The notes beneath the pieces are model-generated. The model saw only the letters and a list, made by a program, of their open reading frames with translations. It made no database searches and was not told the DNA's origin. This document shows, in pieces, positions 1 through 7,584 of a stretch of DNA of 64,000 nt (positions are counted from its first letter, which is position 1; each line of letters starts with the position of its first letter). Origin of the DNA: Clostridiales bacterium (GTDB lineage: Bacteria; Bacillota; Clostridia; Lachnospirales; Lachnospiraceae); the NCBI GenBank assembly GCA_018369015.1, contig JAGZDD010000002.1, positions 1 to 64,000 of the forward strand, given 5' to 3'. The position numbers were made by a program, and so were the translations under genes.

Positions 1-108
1 CTGCGTATTTTGCGGCTCGCTGCTCTGAGGCGCCGTTGTCTGGCTTGTCTGCGGCTGCGTATTTTGCGACTCGCTGCTCTGAGGCGCCGTTGTCTGGCTT
101 GTCTGCGG
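1..108. repeat. 54-bp tandem repeat coding for the linker
   Basis: Two complete 54-bp units (1-54 and 55-108) differ at one base. A third begins at 109 and diverges after about 15 bases. Each unit encodes 18 residues on the minus strand. The array continues beyond the window edge, so its true copy number is unknown. Confidence 0.85.
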
Positions 109-273
109 CTGCGTATTTTGCGGCGCCGCTCCATCAGTCTGCTCTGTCTGCACTGTTTCATCAATTCCCGCTGCCACTGCCTGCATAGAATAGCCATTGC
201 CCGACGTTGCCAGCATCACAAGGACAAGGAACAATGCAAACAAACGTTTAAAACGTCCATGTTTCCGATTCAT
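1..273 (-). CDS. Secreted Gln/Thr/Ser-rich repeat protein, 5' part only
   Basis: This minus-strand gene runs off the left edge of the window, so only its first 91 codons are visible. The ATG at 273-271 follows an AGGAGGGA ribosome binding site at 283-290. The product starts M-N-R-K-H-G-R-F-K-R and then has a hydrophobic run (LFALFLVLVMLA), which is a typical Sec signal peptide. After about residue 45 it becomes low complexity and rich in Gln, Thr, Ser and Pro, built on an 18-residue unit (QNTQPQTSQTTAPQSSE plus S or P). Such stretches usually form flexible linkers in cell-surface proteins. The functional domain lies outside the window, so the role is unknown. It is divergent from the BTAD-type regulator at 523, which may control it. 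Confidence 0.75.
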   Translation of the reverse strand, partial: MNRKHGRFKRLFALFLVLVMLATSGNGYSMQAVAAGIDETVQTEQTDGAAPQNTQPQTSQTTAPQSSESQNTQPQTSQTTAPQSSEPQNTQ

Positions 274-420
274 ATGTGACATTCCCTCCTCATTAAATAA
301 TATGTCTATTTCTTATCCCGGCGCAGGACATAAATCACTACCGTTCACTGACAGAACAGTAAACAATCATCCAAAATTGTCCGCTGGAATATAAATCTTC
401 ATGTTCATATTACTCTCAGA

Positions 421-447
421 GTGTCACACCACTGTCACATGTGACAC
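421..447. promoter_or_regulatory. Palindromic candidate operator
   Basis: A perfect 14-bp palindrome, TGTCACATGTGACA, lies at 433-446. A nested inverted repeat pairs GTGTCAC at 421-427 with GTGACAC at 441-447. It sits about 20 bp upstream of the -35 of the regulator gene at 523, between two divergent genes, where a dimeric regulator could bind. No family-specific operator is recognised, and the half-site spacing does not fit the CRP consensus. Confidence 0.5.
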
Positions 448-464
448 TTTTTCTTAATTTGTGA

Positions 465-493
465 TTGAATATTTTTTATAGCCACATTATAAT
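465..493 (+). promoter_or_regulatory. Sigma-A-type promoter of the BTAD regulator
   Basis: TTGAAT at 465-470 and TATAAT at 488-493 are separated by 17 bp. Transcription would begin near 500, about 23 bases before the ATG at 523, which has a GGGGGAA ribosome binding site at 511-517. Confidence 0.65.
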
Positions 494-522
494 AATAGGC
501 AGTAGAATAAGGGGGAATAATT

Positions 523-1749
523 ATGGCGGCTACGACATTAATTATAAAAATGCTTGGGGAATTTTCTATACAAAATGAATACGGCCATTTTACTCATATT
601 AATAATAAAAGTCTTCAAATCACCAGACTTTTGGCTTATCTCATAGCAAATAAAGACACCGAGGTTTCCAAGGAAAAGCTTATTGATGTTCTTTGGCCCA
701 ATGAAAATGCTGCGAATCCTTCGGGTGCACTGCGCAATCTTGTGTACCGTGCCCGTCAGATATTGGCAGACTTTTTTCCAAAAGATACCATTTTCGGAGT
801 AACCGGAGACACAAAGCCCCAGGCTGCCCAGGAATGTATTTTATTTTCCAAAAATTCCTACCGCTGGAATCCAGCCATTGATTGTGAAATAGATATTTAT
901 CAATTTGAACAGTTCATTAATCTGGCTGATAAAGAGCAAAATATAAATGAACAGTATGACTGGTTCCAGAAAGCCCACGATATTTATAAGGGAGACTTTT
1001 TGAATATTCTTTCTTCGGATGAATGGGTTGTTTTCAGAAGTGTTTATTATAAAAATTTATATACAAAAATCACGGTCAGTATGTGCCGTTACTTAAGCCG
1101 CCAGCAAAACTATGCCGCTGTTATCCGTCTGTGCGAAGCATCTTCCCTTGTAGATCAGATGGATGAACAGATTCATATTGAAAAAATTTTTGCCTATTTA
1201 AAAATGAACGCTCCCTCGCAGGCATTGTCCTATTATTATTCTGTTTCGGATTTGTTTACCCAGAAATTCGGTATTGACCTTGGTCCGGAAATGCAAAAGG
1301 CTTACCGTGAGATTATCCGCCAGCTCCCCAACTATCACCAGGATATTGGCGGCCTGGAGGAAAATCTGCGCACGGGAAATGATGAAAAGGGAACGTTTTA
1401 CTGTAATTTTGATATATTTAAAAACATTTACCAGATCAATCTCCGGTCTGTCCGCCGCTCCCAGAGCAAGCGCTATCTCACGCTTTTTACATTAACTGAC
1501 CGCTCAAGAACAGAAGAAATCACGACAGATCTGATCGAAGAAATGGACAGTCTGTATATTGTCCTGTCAAAAAATCTGCGGAGCAATGATGTTTTTACAA
1601 AATCAAGCCCCAGCCAATTTTCATTGATTCTTACAGTTGCCAATGAGAATGGCTGTAAAACGGCAATCACCCGGATTACAGACAAATACGCAAAGAAAAA
1701 ACTCCATAGCCATGTGGAGCTTCGGGTAGATTATAAATTAATCGAATGA
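523..1749 (+). CDS. BTAD-type (SARP-like) transcriptional regulator with a degenerate GGDEF-like tail
   Basis: This is a 408-residue cytoplasmic regulator. Residues about 6-100 form an OmpR/PhoB-type winged helix (LLAYLIANKDTEVSKEKL, LWP, then an NLVYRAR recognition region). Residues about 115-270 form the helical, TPR-like bacterial transcriptional activator domain, as in SARP/AfsR proteins. The last 110 residues resemble a diguanylate-cyclase fold: LRSNDVFTKSSPSQFSLIL aligns with the region around the GGDEF motif, but the GGDEF residues are replaced (SSPSQF), so no cyclase activity is expected. In Clostridia such regulators often sit beside surface-protein genes, as here beside a divergent secreted repeat protein. 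The target genes are an inference. Confidence 0.8.
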   Translation: MAATTLIIKMLGEFSIQNEYGHFTHINNKSLQITRLLAYLIANKDTEVSKEKLIDVLWPNENAANPSGALRNLVYRARQILADFFPKDTIFGVTGDTKPQAAQECILFSKNSYRWNPAIDCEIDIYQFEQFINLADKEQNINEQYDWFQKAHDIYKGDFLNILSSDEWVVFRSVYYKNLYTKITVSMCRYLSRQQNYAAVIRLCEASSLVDQMDEQIHIEKIFAYLKMNAPSQALSYYYSVSDLFTQKFGIDLGPEMQKAYREIIRQLPNYHQDIGGLEENLRTGNDEKGTFYCNFDIFKNIYQINLRSVRRSQSKRYLTLFTLTDRSRTEEITTDLIEEMDSLYIVLSKNLRSNDVFTKSSPSQFSLILTVANENGCKTAITRITDKYAKKKLHSHVELRVDYKLIE

Positions 1750-1750
1750 A

Positions 1751-1782
1751 AGAGCCTCCCTGCTAAAACAGGGAGGCTCTTT
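1751..1782. terminator. Bidirectional intrinsic terminator
   Basis: A 12-bp perfect stem, AGAGCCTCCCTG with its complement at 1769-1780, encloses a 6-base loop. It is flanked by A and T on either side and lies between the convergent genes ending at 1749 and 1799, so it can serve both. Confidence 0.85.
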
Positions 1783-1798
1783 GAATCATCATATTTTT

Positions 1799-2773
1799 TC
1801 AGTCTTCATTTCCCAGGAGACGTTTGAGCATATGCGCATATCTTGTCAACTGCTCACAGGCGTCTGTTGTATCGTTGTAATGATGTCCTTCATATTCCGT
1901 AGCAATATAACCCTTGTAGCCCGATTCCTTAATAAGAGGAATAATTTTATCGCAAGGCGTTGTATAATCAAACTCATCCTCATCGATATACCAGAATTTA
2001 CTGTGAATGTATACCGTATTCTTCATCAGCAGAGGCACCCATTCTAAGTGAGCCTTTCCGTAGGTTGCGTAAACATCCTGAACAAAATTCTTCTCAGCGT
2101 CAGTATAGGATGCGTCACCCATAAGGGCGTCCTTTGCCTCACCGGCTTTATGACGCTCGCAGATTTCGTCGACCTTTTCCGGACGGCAGCCAAAGTCTTC
2201 AATTGCCTGAATTTTATTTAAAATATGAGGTGTTTCTGCAAAAATACTGAAATCCGGCACAACGCCAAGCCATCCGTCGCTGTTGCTCATTATTTCCAGA
2301 TATTCCTGCCATTCAGGAATGACTGGCGTATGTGGTGCATGAAGCTCAATCGCCAGTACAATGCCAATCTTTTTCGCATACGGAAGCATTTTTTTGTAAA
2401 TTGCCGGAGAAATTGCATGCTGGGTGCGGACAAGATCAAAGCCCATATATTTTGCATACATCATATCATCCAGGGTAGACTGGATAATTTCATCCTCTGT
2501 CAAATCTCTGTCAGAATGTGTTCCCATGTCGATATAGGCGCTGTAGCAAACCGGATGCATTTCATATTTTTTAAGCAGAGCCACAAACTCGTCCATCCAT
2601 TCCTTAGAAGGATGTGGATATTCCGGAACCATCTGGCTTGCTACAAGCTCAACGCCCGTATATCCCATTTCGCGGCCCCGTTTAAGGCAATCCTCTAATG
2701 TCATTCTGCCATTAATATATTCCCCGGATAACGCATACAATGTAAGGCATAATTCTATATCATGTTTTCTCAT
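1799..2773 (-). CDS. C-glycoside deglycosidase alpha-subunit-like protein (xylose-isomerase-like TIM barrel)
   Basis: The 324-residue product belongs to the sugar phosphate isomerase/epimerase (AP endonuclease 2) TIM-barrel superfamily. The expected divalent-metal ligands are all present: E143 (AIELH), D174 (VPDFS), H257 (YIHSKF) and E293 (ATEYEG). Next to a DUF6379-type beta subunit, 13 bp downstream of the companion stop, this matches the alpha/beta architecture of gut C-glycoside deglycosidases (DfgAB, DgpBC), which break the C-C bond of 3''-oxo-C-glycosides. A GTAAGGGGGAA ribosome binding site precedes the ATG. The oxidoreductase that makes the 3''-oxo substrate is not in the window. The substrate is inferred; a plain sugar isomerase/epimerase role remains possible. 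Confidence 0.78.
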   Translation of the reverse strand: MRKHDIELCLTLYALSGEYINGRMTLEDCLKRGREMGYTGVELVASQMVPEYPHPSKEWMDEFVALLKKYEMHPVCYSAYIDMGTHSDRDLTEDEIIQSTLDDMMYAKYMGFDLVRTQHAISPAIYKKMLPYAKKIGIVLAIELHAPHTPVIPEWQEYLEIMSNSDGWLGVVPDFSIFAETPHILNKIQAIEDFGCRPEKVDEICERHKAGEAKDALMGDASYTDAEKNFVQDVYATYGKAHLEWVPLLMKNTVYIHSKFWYIDEDEFDYTTPCDKIIPLIKESGYKGYIATEYEGHHYNDTTDACEQLTRYAHMLKRLLGNED

Positions 2774-2786
2774 TGCAAATTCCCCC

Positions 2787-3209
2787 TTACTTTACCTGTA
2801 AAACCTTTGTGTCTGAGCCGTCAAGTACCAGATAATTTCCAAAATATCCGGTATATGGAATACGGTGTTTCATTTTAATTGTCACTTCATGCTCCCCGGC
2901 CGGCAGTCCGCCTTCTTTTAAGATAAAGTAACGCGCTTTATCCAAAACAAACCAATATTCCAAATACAAATCCTTAAGTTGAGATAAAAGGCACTGTTTT
3001 CCGTTAATGTTAAAGTAAACTGTGTTATCAGGTACTCTTTCCTGATCGACATAAATCTCCAATCCCTCAATGCAGCTTAAAAATGTTCCGCGGTAGGACG
3101 GATACTGGCCATAAAATTCATAACCAATCGTCATATCTCCGGCTTTTACATTCGTTATGCCCTCACCGGCACTAATCAAGATCTTGTTATACGCTTGAAA
3201 CTGAGCCAT
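2787..3209 (-). CDS. C-glycoside deglycosidase beta-subunit-like protein (DUF6379)
   Basis: The 140-residue soluble protein is mostly predicted beta strand. It has the features of the small beta subunit of C-glycoside deglycosidases: GYEFYGQYPSYRGTFLSCIE near residues 28-48, a central LYLEYWFVLDKARY and the closing PYTGYFGNYLVLDG. In characterised homologues this subunit packs on the TIM-barrel alpha subunit and shapes the active site. It is transcribed just before the alpha gene, 13 bp apart, with an AAGGGGGAAA ribosome binding site. It has no catalytic motif of its own, so its assignment rests on family resemblance and pairing. Confidence 0.78.
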   Translation of the reverse strand: MAQFQAYNKILISAGEGITNVKAGDMTIGYEFYGQYPSYRGTFLSCIEGLEIYVDQERVPDNTVYFNINGKQCLLSQLKDLYLEYWFVLDKARYFILKEGGLPAGEHEVTIKMKHRIPYTGYFGNYLVLDGSDTKVLQVK

Positions 3210-3257
3210 TTGAATTTCCCCCTTATAATGATATAAATTTTCTTACGTTCTGAGCTT

Positions 3258-3291
3258 ATTATACCGCATTTTATCCCGAAAATAGTTTCGG
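3258..3291 (-). promoter_or_regulatory. Promoter with inverted-repeat operator for the deglycosidase pair
   Basis: Reading leftwards, a TATAAT -10 lies at 3263-3258, preceded by TGCGG. The -35 region, 17 bp upstream, is poor (ACTATT) and overlaps the inverted repeat CCGAAA-N4-TTTCGG at 3276-3291. A weak -35 under a palindrome suggests control by a dimeric regulator, and would let the pair be expressed apart from the upstream paralogue. Confidence 0.5.
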
Positions 3292-3300
3292 TTTTAGAAA

Positions 3301-4392
3301 CTATACGCTATTTCGTTTCCTGTTCAGAAATTTTTGCATTTCTTTCATCCACAGCATTAGCGGTTTCCTGCAATCTTTCTGCTCTTCCCACTTTCTAAAA
3401 TACCCTTCATAGCTGGCAATAATGCAGCCCTTAAAATCTAATGCCTCGAGACGGCTTGCCAGTTCTTCCGCTGCTTTGCTATTTCTGTGAAGCGCAGAAA
3501 AATGGTGTTCAACGCATCGGGCAAACTTTGTCAGAATCCCCAAGTCCTGAACGTTTTTTCCCGCAAAACAGCGGCACATGTCTTCAAAGCAGCGCCGGAC
3601 AGCTTCAGGTAATTGCTCCAATTCTCCCTCCCGCATTTTTCCTCTGCCTGCAAAGCAGTCCAAAGCCATTATATACGCTGCATCCGAAATACCTTTCTCC
3701 AAACATTCTATATAGAAGCTTTCCGTCGGTTCTGTTAAAAATATATTCCCTTCCGGCACGATCCCCATCGTATTCCCATTCCCCATTTCCAGAAAATCGA
3801 TATAATCCTCCCAAAAGGGCTCGCTTAAATGATCTGTGCATATAAACTCTATTCCCAGCCACAGCCCGCGCCTGCCAGCTTCATCAGCCAGAGGATTCCA
3901 AAGCTCACGGGGGATTCTCCCCTGCACCCTTAACAGGCCGCAGCCAAGCTTTTTGGCTATATCCATGTCCCGGCACAGCCCGGAGTATATCCCAGCGCTG
4001 CCTGAGGCTGCGTCCATAGGCATCATTTCTCCCAGGGCGGGTGTTTCAGCTTGATACAGAGTAATTTGACGGACGCATGATTTATCTATAGTCATCATTT
4101 CAGGATAACATCCGTAAACTAATGTGCCAAAATGACCGTCTTTCAGCCATTGTTTCATATTTTCCAGCCATATTTTTCCCGGTATCGGATAACTGTCCAG
4201 CATTGGCGCAAGAGCAAGCTCTATCCCTTCATATCCCAACTGATGGATTAAGGCTATATCATGTTCCCAGGAAGATATCTGTTTTCCACAATCCTTTGGG
4301 TACTTCCCCGAATCCTCCATAGCGCTCTTTATCTTTACGTCCTCATAGCCAAAACTAAATAAACTTGCCCCCAGCTTAATATCTCCTTTCAT
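3301..4392 (-). CDS. Diverged sugar isomerase/epimerase-like TIM-barrel paralogue
   Basis: This 363-residue protein is a distant paralogue of the alpha subunit encoded downstream. It keeps the same landmarks: GYEGIELALAPML near 53-65, LGIEF at 179-183, GIVPEGNIF at 210-218, HHFSAL near 296 and IASYEG near 326-330. Two of the four metal ligands are changed: the Asp of VPDF is Glu214, and the Glu of ATEYEG is Ser328. It may therefore be catalytically weak, use a different site, or act as a partner protein. It has an extra segment around residues 100-135 compared with the active-looking copy. It is first in the minus-strand run and starts at an ATG after TAGGGGGA. Confidence 0.65.
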   Translation of the reverse strand: MKGDIKLGASLFSFGYEDVKIKSAMEDSGKYPKDCGKQISSWEHDIALIHQLGYEGIELALAPMLDSYPIPGKIWLENMKQWLKDGHFGTLVYGCYPEMMTIDKSCVRQITLYQAETPALGEMMPMDAASGSAGIYSGLCRDMDIAKKLGCGLLRVQGRIPRELWNPLADEAGRRGLWLGIEFICTDHLSEPFWEDYIDFLEMGNGNTMGIVPEGNIFLTEPTESFYIECLEKGISDAAYIMALDCFAGRGKMREGELEQLPEAVRRCFEDMCRCFAGKNVQDLGILTKFARCVEHHFSALHRNSKAAEELASRLEALDFKGCIIASYEGYFRKWEEQKDCRKPLMLWMKEMQKFLNRKRNSV

Positions 4393-4626
4393 ATAAATCC
4401 CCCTATAGCCAAAATTCCTTTACTATAAACTATGGCAATCCAATTGAATACTATATAAAAATAAAATACCTGCATTTTTAACATCAAAAGTCACTCATTT
4501 TACTGCTAATCGTAAAAATTATACCGCAAATACATCATATTTACAACGCTTTTTATATTCTATGTTGTTGACGCATTTGTATATAAAATAATATGCAAAT
4601 ACTTTATTACCATAATCTGGAAAAAA

Positions 4627-4791
4627 GTAACAGTTCAGCCAGCCGGGAGTGATAGGGAAAAAATTGTGTTTACATGATTTTTTTCCTATTGCTCCCAGCT
4701 GAGGGAGCGCCAGGTTATGAGCAAAGGCAGCCGCGAAGCGGCGAAAAGCGCGTTAGCGCGGCTTTGCGAATGGCGCGGGCTGAACTGTTAC
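4627..4791. mobile_element. 165-bp MITE-like palindromic element (copy 1)
   Basis: The element begins GTAACAGTTCAGCC at 4627 and ends with the exact complement GGCTGAACTGTTAC at 4791. Inside are several hairpins, including an A/T stem around TTTA at about 4652-4690 and GC-rich stems at about 4725-4770. A near-identical copy lies in opposite orientation at 25138-25303. Both flanks have a run of six A, so the target duplication is ambiguous. It fills most of the 4393-4819 gap, in the leader of the XRE gene; the rest of the gap is AT-rich with no clear gene. Confidence 0.85.
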
Positions 4792-4819
4792 AAAAAACAA
4801 AAGAAAAGAGGATATATTC

Positions 4820-5155
4820 ATGGAAAACACAGTCAATAAACGTATACTTGATTTATGCAAAGAAAGAGGTTACACAATTTACCGCCTTTCCGCCCTTTCA
4901 GGTATTCCGACAAGTACTATTACGTCAATTTTAAAAAGGAATAATGCCCCAACGATCCCCACGCTTCAAAAAATCTGCAAGGCATTAGATCTTACACTCG
5001 CTCAGTTTTTCTCAGAAGGATTTGAAACTTTAACCAAAACCCAGTCTGAGTATCTTAGTGAATTTAGCAAGCTCAATTCTCACGAAAGAGAGCTTGTCCT
5101 CGCTTACATCCGTGGGATCAATGATTCTAAATCAGGAAAGCGCCGTGGCCGGTAA
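4820..5155 (+). CDS. XRE-family helix-turn-helix regulator
   Basis: This 111-residue DNA-binding protein has a Cro/cI-type HTH at residues about 5-62: LDLCKERGYTIYRLSALSGI, then TSTITSILKR as recognition helix, then IPTLQKICKALDLTLAQFF. The remaining 50 residues are helical and may mediate dimerisation. An AGAGGA site at 4807-4812 precedes the ATG. It has no operon partner. The MITE-like element directly upstream would be part of its leader if transcription starts further left, which could affect expression. Target unknown. Confidence 0.85.
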   Translation: MENTVNKRILDLCKERGYTIYRLSALSGIPTSTITSILKRNNAPTIPTLQKICKALDLTLAQFFSEGFETLTKTQSEYLSEFSKLNSHERELVLAYIRGINDSKSGKRRGR

Positions 5156-5244
5156 ATAACAGGCCATAGTCAATTGCAGGTTATAAAAATATGGCTTTGG
5201 ATTGTTAGCTATCCGTGGAAAGCACCGATGGCCGTTGCCGGTCA

Positions 5245-5300
5245 GATGGTGCTGCGTGCCGGCGGCACGCGTCTAGTACGGACCGCAGCGTTGACCCGCC
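5245..5300. repeat. Fragment of the 325-bp palindrome-rich repeat
   Basis: The segment GCTGCGTGCCGGCGGCACG, followed by CGTCTAG, matches the middle of the large repeat copies near 17395 and 37230. Surrounding bases 5160-5335 hold further short palindromes but no supported gene. Confidence 0.5.
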
Positions 5301-5338
5301 CGTGTAAGCACAGTAGGCGCCAGACCGGCGTATCGCGC

Positions 5339-5387
5339 AAAAAACGGCTGTTCCGATATACTCTCAATATCGGAACAGCCGTTTTTT
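5339..5387. terminator. Bidirectional intrinsic terminator
   Basis: A perfect stem of about 20 bp (AAAAAACGGCTGTTCCGATA and its complement) with a short loop and T-runs on both strands lies between the XRE gene and the convergent cold-shock gene. Confidence 0.85.
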
Positions 5388-5419
5388 AGATTCAACCTTG
5401 CTTCGATTATTTTTCATTT

Positions 5420-5632
5420 TTAAGCAACGCGGACATTAACTGCTCTCAGCTTGCTGTTATCTTTTGGATCTGTCTCTGTATCAAAGTTGACTTTCTGTCC
5501 TTCCTCGAGAGTCTTAAATCCATCAACCATGATTGCAGAAAAATGTACGAAAACATCTTTTCCTGTCGCATCATCAGTAATGAAGCCAAAACCCTTCTGT
5601 GCGTTGAACCATTTTACAGTACCGTTGTTCAT
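5420..5632 (-). CDS. cspA: Cold-shock protein (CspA family)
   Basis: The 70-residue product is a canonical cold-shock domain. RNP1 is KGFGFIT near residues 13-19 and RNP2 is VFVHFSAI near 27-34, with W8 in the usual TVKWFNAQKG start. Such proteins bind single-stranded RNA or DNA and act as RNA chaperones. The frame stays open further upstream, but the AAGGAGGG site at 5641-5648 places the ATG at 5632-5630, and the extension has no cold-shock homology. A strong promoter and a structured leader of about 160 bases lie upstream. Confidence 0.95.
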   Translation of the reverse strand: MNNGTVKWFNAQKGFGFITDDATGKDVFVHFSAIMVDGFKTLEEGQKVNFDTETDPKDNSKLRAVNVRVA

Positions 5633-5829
5633 TGCCAGCACCCTCCTTCCTTTAATGTCAGAGAATACGCCCCCATGTATTCTATGATAATTAATTTTCA
5701 TCCAGATAAAAAAGAAAAATCTCACATATTTTTGTAATTCATTGTAGAACAATAACTTACAAAAATATGTGAGATTTTGTTTTTACCTGAATACATTCTC
5801 AGTATACCCTAGAAAACGAAGACTGTCAA
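5633..5829 (-). promoter_or_regulatory. cspA promoter and structured leader with attenuator-like hairpin
   Basis: On the minus strand, TTGACA (5829-5824) and TATACT (5806-5801) are 17 bp apart, an almost ideal promoter. The transcript would start near 5794, giving a leader of about 160 bases. A perfect 22-bp inverted repeat (5757-5778 with 5716-5737, 19-base loop) follows. After the hairpin, the RNA reads TTTTTCTTTTTT, as in an intrinsic terminator. A second small hairpin (GAATAC with GTATTC) lies near 5662-5680. Long structured leaders are typical of cold-shock genes; attenuation here is an inference. Confidence 0.7.
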
Positions 5830-5842
5830 TAGTCCTGACCTC

Positions 5843-5886
5843 ATATATTATAACAGTTCAGCCATGCTGAACTGCTATAATATATT
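5843..5886. mobile_element. Minimal palindromic element of the CAGTTCAGC family
   Basis: CAGTTCAGC and its complement meet around a 2- to 4-base centre, and the pairing extends into AT-rich arms (one mismatch) to give a stem of about 20 bp. It looks like the two terminal repeats of the MITE family with no interior. Flanks ATATATT on both sides suggest a 7-of-8 target duplication. Lying downstream of murG, it could also terminate that transcript. The rest of 5887-6022 shows no gene. Confidence 0.55.
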
Positions 5887-6022
5887 TTCCGATATGTTTT
5901 ATCAGTCAAATACCCCGCAGCAGCCAAATGGACATGCAAGCATGTCCGCCTGGCTCGTTGCCCGCGGGAACAAATATAAAACTGCCGACCAGTGTATACA
6001 TAAAACGTATTTTTTACAGTAA

Positions 6023-7108
6023 TCAGGCTTTTAATGTATCAGCAGTACCAGCGGCCCTATTAATTAAATTAACAATAAGACTGATAGCATCATTCATCGG
6101 ACTCTTGCTCATCGCCTCAATGTAATCATTTTTGTTGCGGAAAACATATTCAATAGCTTCTTTTAAATTCCCCTCCGTCATATCTTCTTCCTTTAGCAAA
6201 TAACTATATCCTTGCTTGTCAAAGGATTGGGCATTTAAAATCTGGTCTCCGCGGCTTGACGCTGCCGGAAGCGGAATAAGAATTGCCGGTTTCTTAAGTG
6301 CAAGCAGCTCACAGATCGCATTCGCTCCAGCTCTGGAAATCACAATGTCCGCGGCATCCATAATGTCGCTCAGTTCCTTTTTGATATACTCAAACTGAAC
6401 ATAGCCTTCTTGCTTTTCCAGGGAAGGATCTAAATTTCCCTTGCCGCATAAATGGATCACCTGATATTTCTTCAACAGCTCCGGCAGTATATTTCTTACA
6501 GCCTTATTAATAGCCACAGAGCCAAGACTGCCGCCAATAATGAGGATTACCGGCTTGTTGATACTGAAATGACAAAAATCCAAGCCATTAAGCCGGTTCC
6601 CGTCAAAAAGCTCTTTTCGTATCGGAGAACCTGTAAGCACAGCCTTTCCCTCTGGAAGATAGCTAACTGTTTCAGGAAAATTGCAGCACACCTTTGTGGC
6701 CGAAGGAATACACAATTTATTTGCCAGTCCAGGAGTCATATCAGATTCATGGATAATTGCAGGAACGTGACACTTTTTTGCAGCCATAACAACAGGCACC
6801 GAAACAAAACCACCTTTAGAAAATACAACGTCAGGCTTGAGTTTTTTCATCAGTTTTTTTGCGTCAAACAAGCCCTTTACAACCCTGAAAGGGTCTGTAA
6901 AATTTTTCAGATCAAAATATCTGCGCAATTTTCCCGAGGAAATACCATAGTAGGGAATCCCGTATTCCTCGATAAGCTTTCGCTCAATGCCATTATGGGA
7001 GCCAATATAAAAAATCTCATAGCCTTCTCTTTTCAGCTCCGGTATCAGGGCAATATTCGGTGTTACATGGCCGGCAGTACCGCCACCGGTTAATACAATC
7101 CTCTTCAT
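6023..7108 (-). CDS. murG: Lipid II synthase, UDP-GlcNAc:undecaprenyl-PP-MurNAc-pentapeptide GlcNAc transferase
   Basis: The 361-residue GT28 enzyme adds GlcNAc to lipid I to make lipid II on the inner face of the membrane. The N-terminal glycine loop GGGTAGHVTPN (8-18) and GIERKLIEEYGIPYYGISSGKLRR match MurG. The UDP-GlcNAc half shows IIGGSLGSVAIN and the conserved SRAGANAICELLALKKPAILIPLP stretch. Length is normal. It stands alone, not in a dcw cluster, so a second murG may exist elsewhere in the genome. The ribosome binding site is AGGAGGCGGTATATT. Confidence 0.93.
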   Translation of the reverse strand: MKRIVLTGGGTAGHVTPNIALIPELKREGYEIFYIGSHNGIERKLIEEYGIPYYGISSGKLRRYFDLKNFTDPFRVVKGLFDAKKLMKKLKPDVVFSKGGFVSVPVVMAAKKCHVPAIIHESDMTPGLANKLCIPSATKVCCNFPETVSYLPEGKAVLTGSPIRKELFDGNRLNGLDFCHFSINKPVILIIGGSLGSVAINKAVRNILPELLKKYQVIHLCGKGNLDPSLEKQEGYVQFEYIKKELSDIMDAADIVISRAGANAICELLALKKPAILIPLPAASSRGDQILNAQSFDKQGYSYLLKEEDMTEGNLKEAIEYVFRNKNDYIEAMSKSPMNDAISLIVNLINRAAGTADTLKA

Positions 7109-7138
7109 AATATACCGCCTCCTGCAAACTCACACAAA

Positions 7139-7387
7139 TTATTGATTCTTTACCTTATACTCTTTTAATGCTTCCGCCAGCTGCGCCGGACATGATGTTC
7201 CGCGGCCATTGCAGTCGATTCCCTGAAGCCGCTCAATAACTTCATCCACCGACATTCCTACAACCAGACTGGCAATACCCTGGGTATTTCCATGACATCC
7301 ACCAATAAATTGACAGCTTTTTACTATATTATCTTCTACCTCAAAATCGATGGCCCTTGAACAGGTTCCTCGGTTCATATGTCTCAT
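7139..7387 (-). CDS. TSCPD-domain protein (TIGR03905 type)
   Basis: The 82-residue protein matches the short stand-alone TSCPD domain family. It has conserved cysteines in GTCSRAIDF (8-10 region), FIGGCHGNTQGIASLVVGM and NGRGTSCPAQLAEAL. The same domain occurs fused to B12-dependent ribonucleotide reductases, but the stand-alone form has no settled role; metal binding by the Cys and His residues is likely. A site AGAGGTATA precedes the ATG at 7387; a second ATG four codons in is possible. Confidence 0.85.
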   Translation of the reverse strand: MRHMNRGTCSRAIDFEVEDNIVKSCQFIGGCHGNTQGIASLVVGMSVDEVIERLQGIDCNGRGTSCPAQLAEALKEYKVKNQ

Positions 7388-7584
7388 TTGTTATACCTCT
7401 TTTCAATATTATTATAATATTTCCACTTTGATATTATAACAGATGTATCTAATGAAAGCTATAATTTATCTACCCATCCAGGAAAAAAAGTGTTAGAATA
7501 ATAACAGTTCAAAAATCTGAACAGCTTATCCAGAGTGAGCACACTCCGACAAAGCAGAAAGAAATATTAAAAGGAGTTTTTATT

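Noticed and set aside
433..446. CRP/FNR-type binding site
   Set aside because: The palindrome TGTCACATGTGACA does not have the TGTGA-N6-TCACA layout.
6452..7093. Plus-strand frame of 213 codons
   Set aside because: Antisense to murG, which is certain.
7503..7528. MITE copy near TAACAGTTCAAAAATCTGAACAG
   Set aside because: Only about 8 bases pair, the ends are incomplete and no flanking duplication is visible; it may be a decayed copy.
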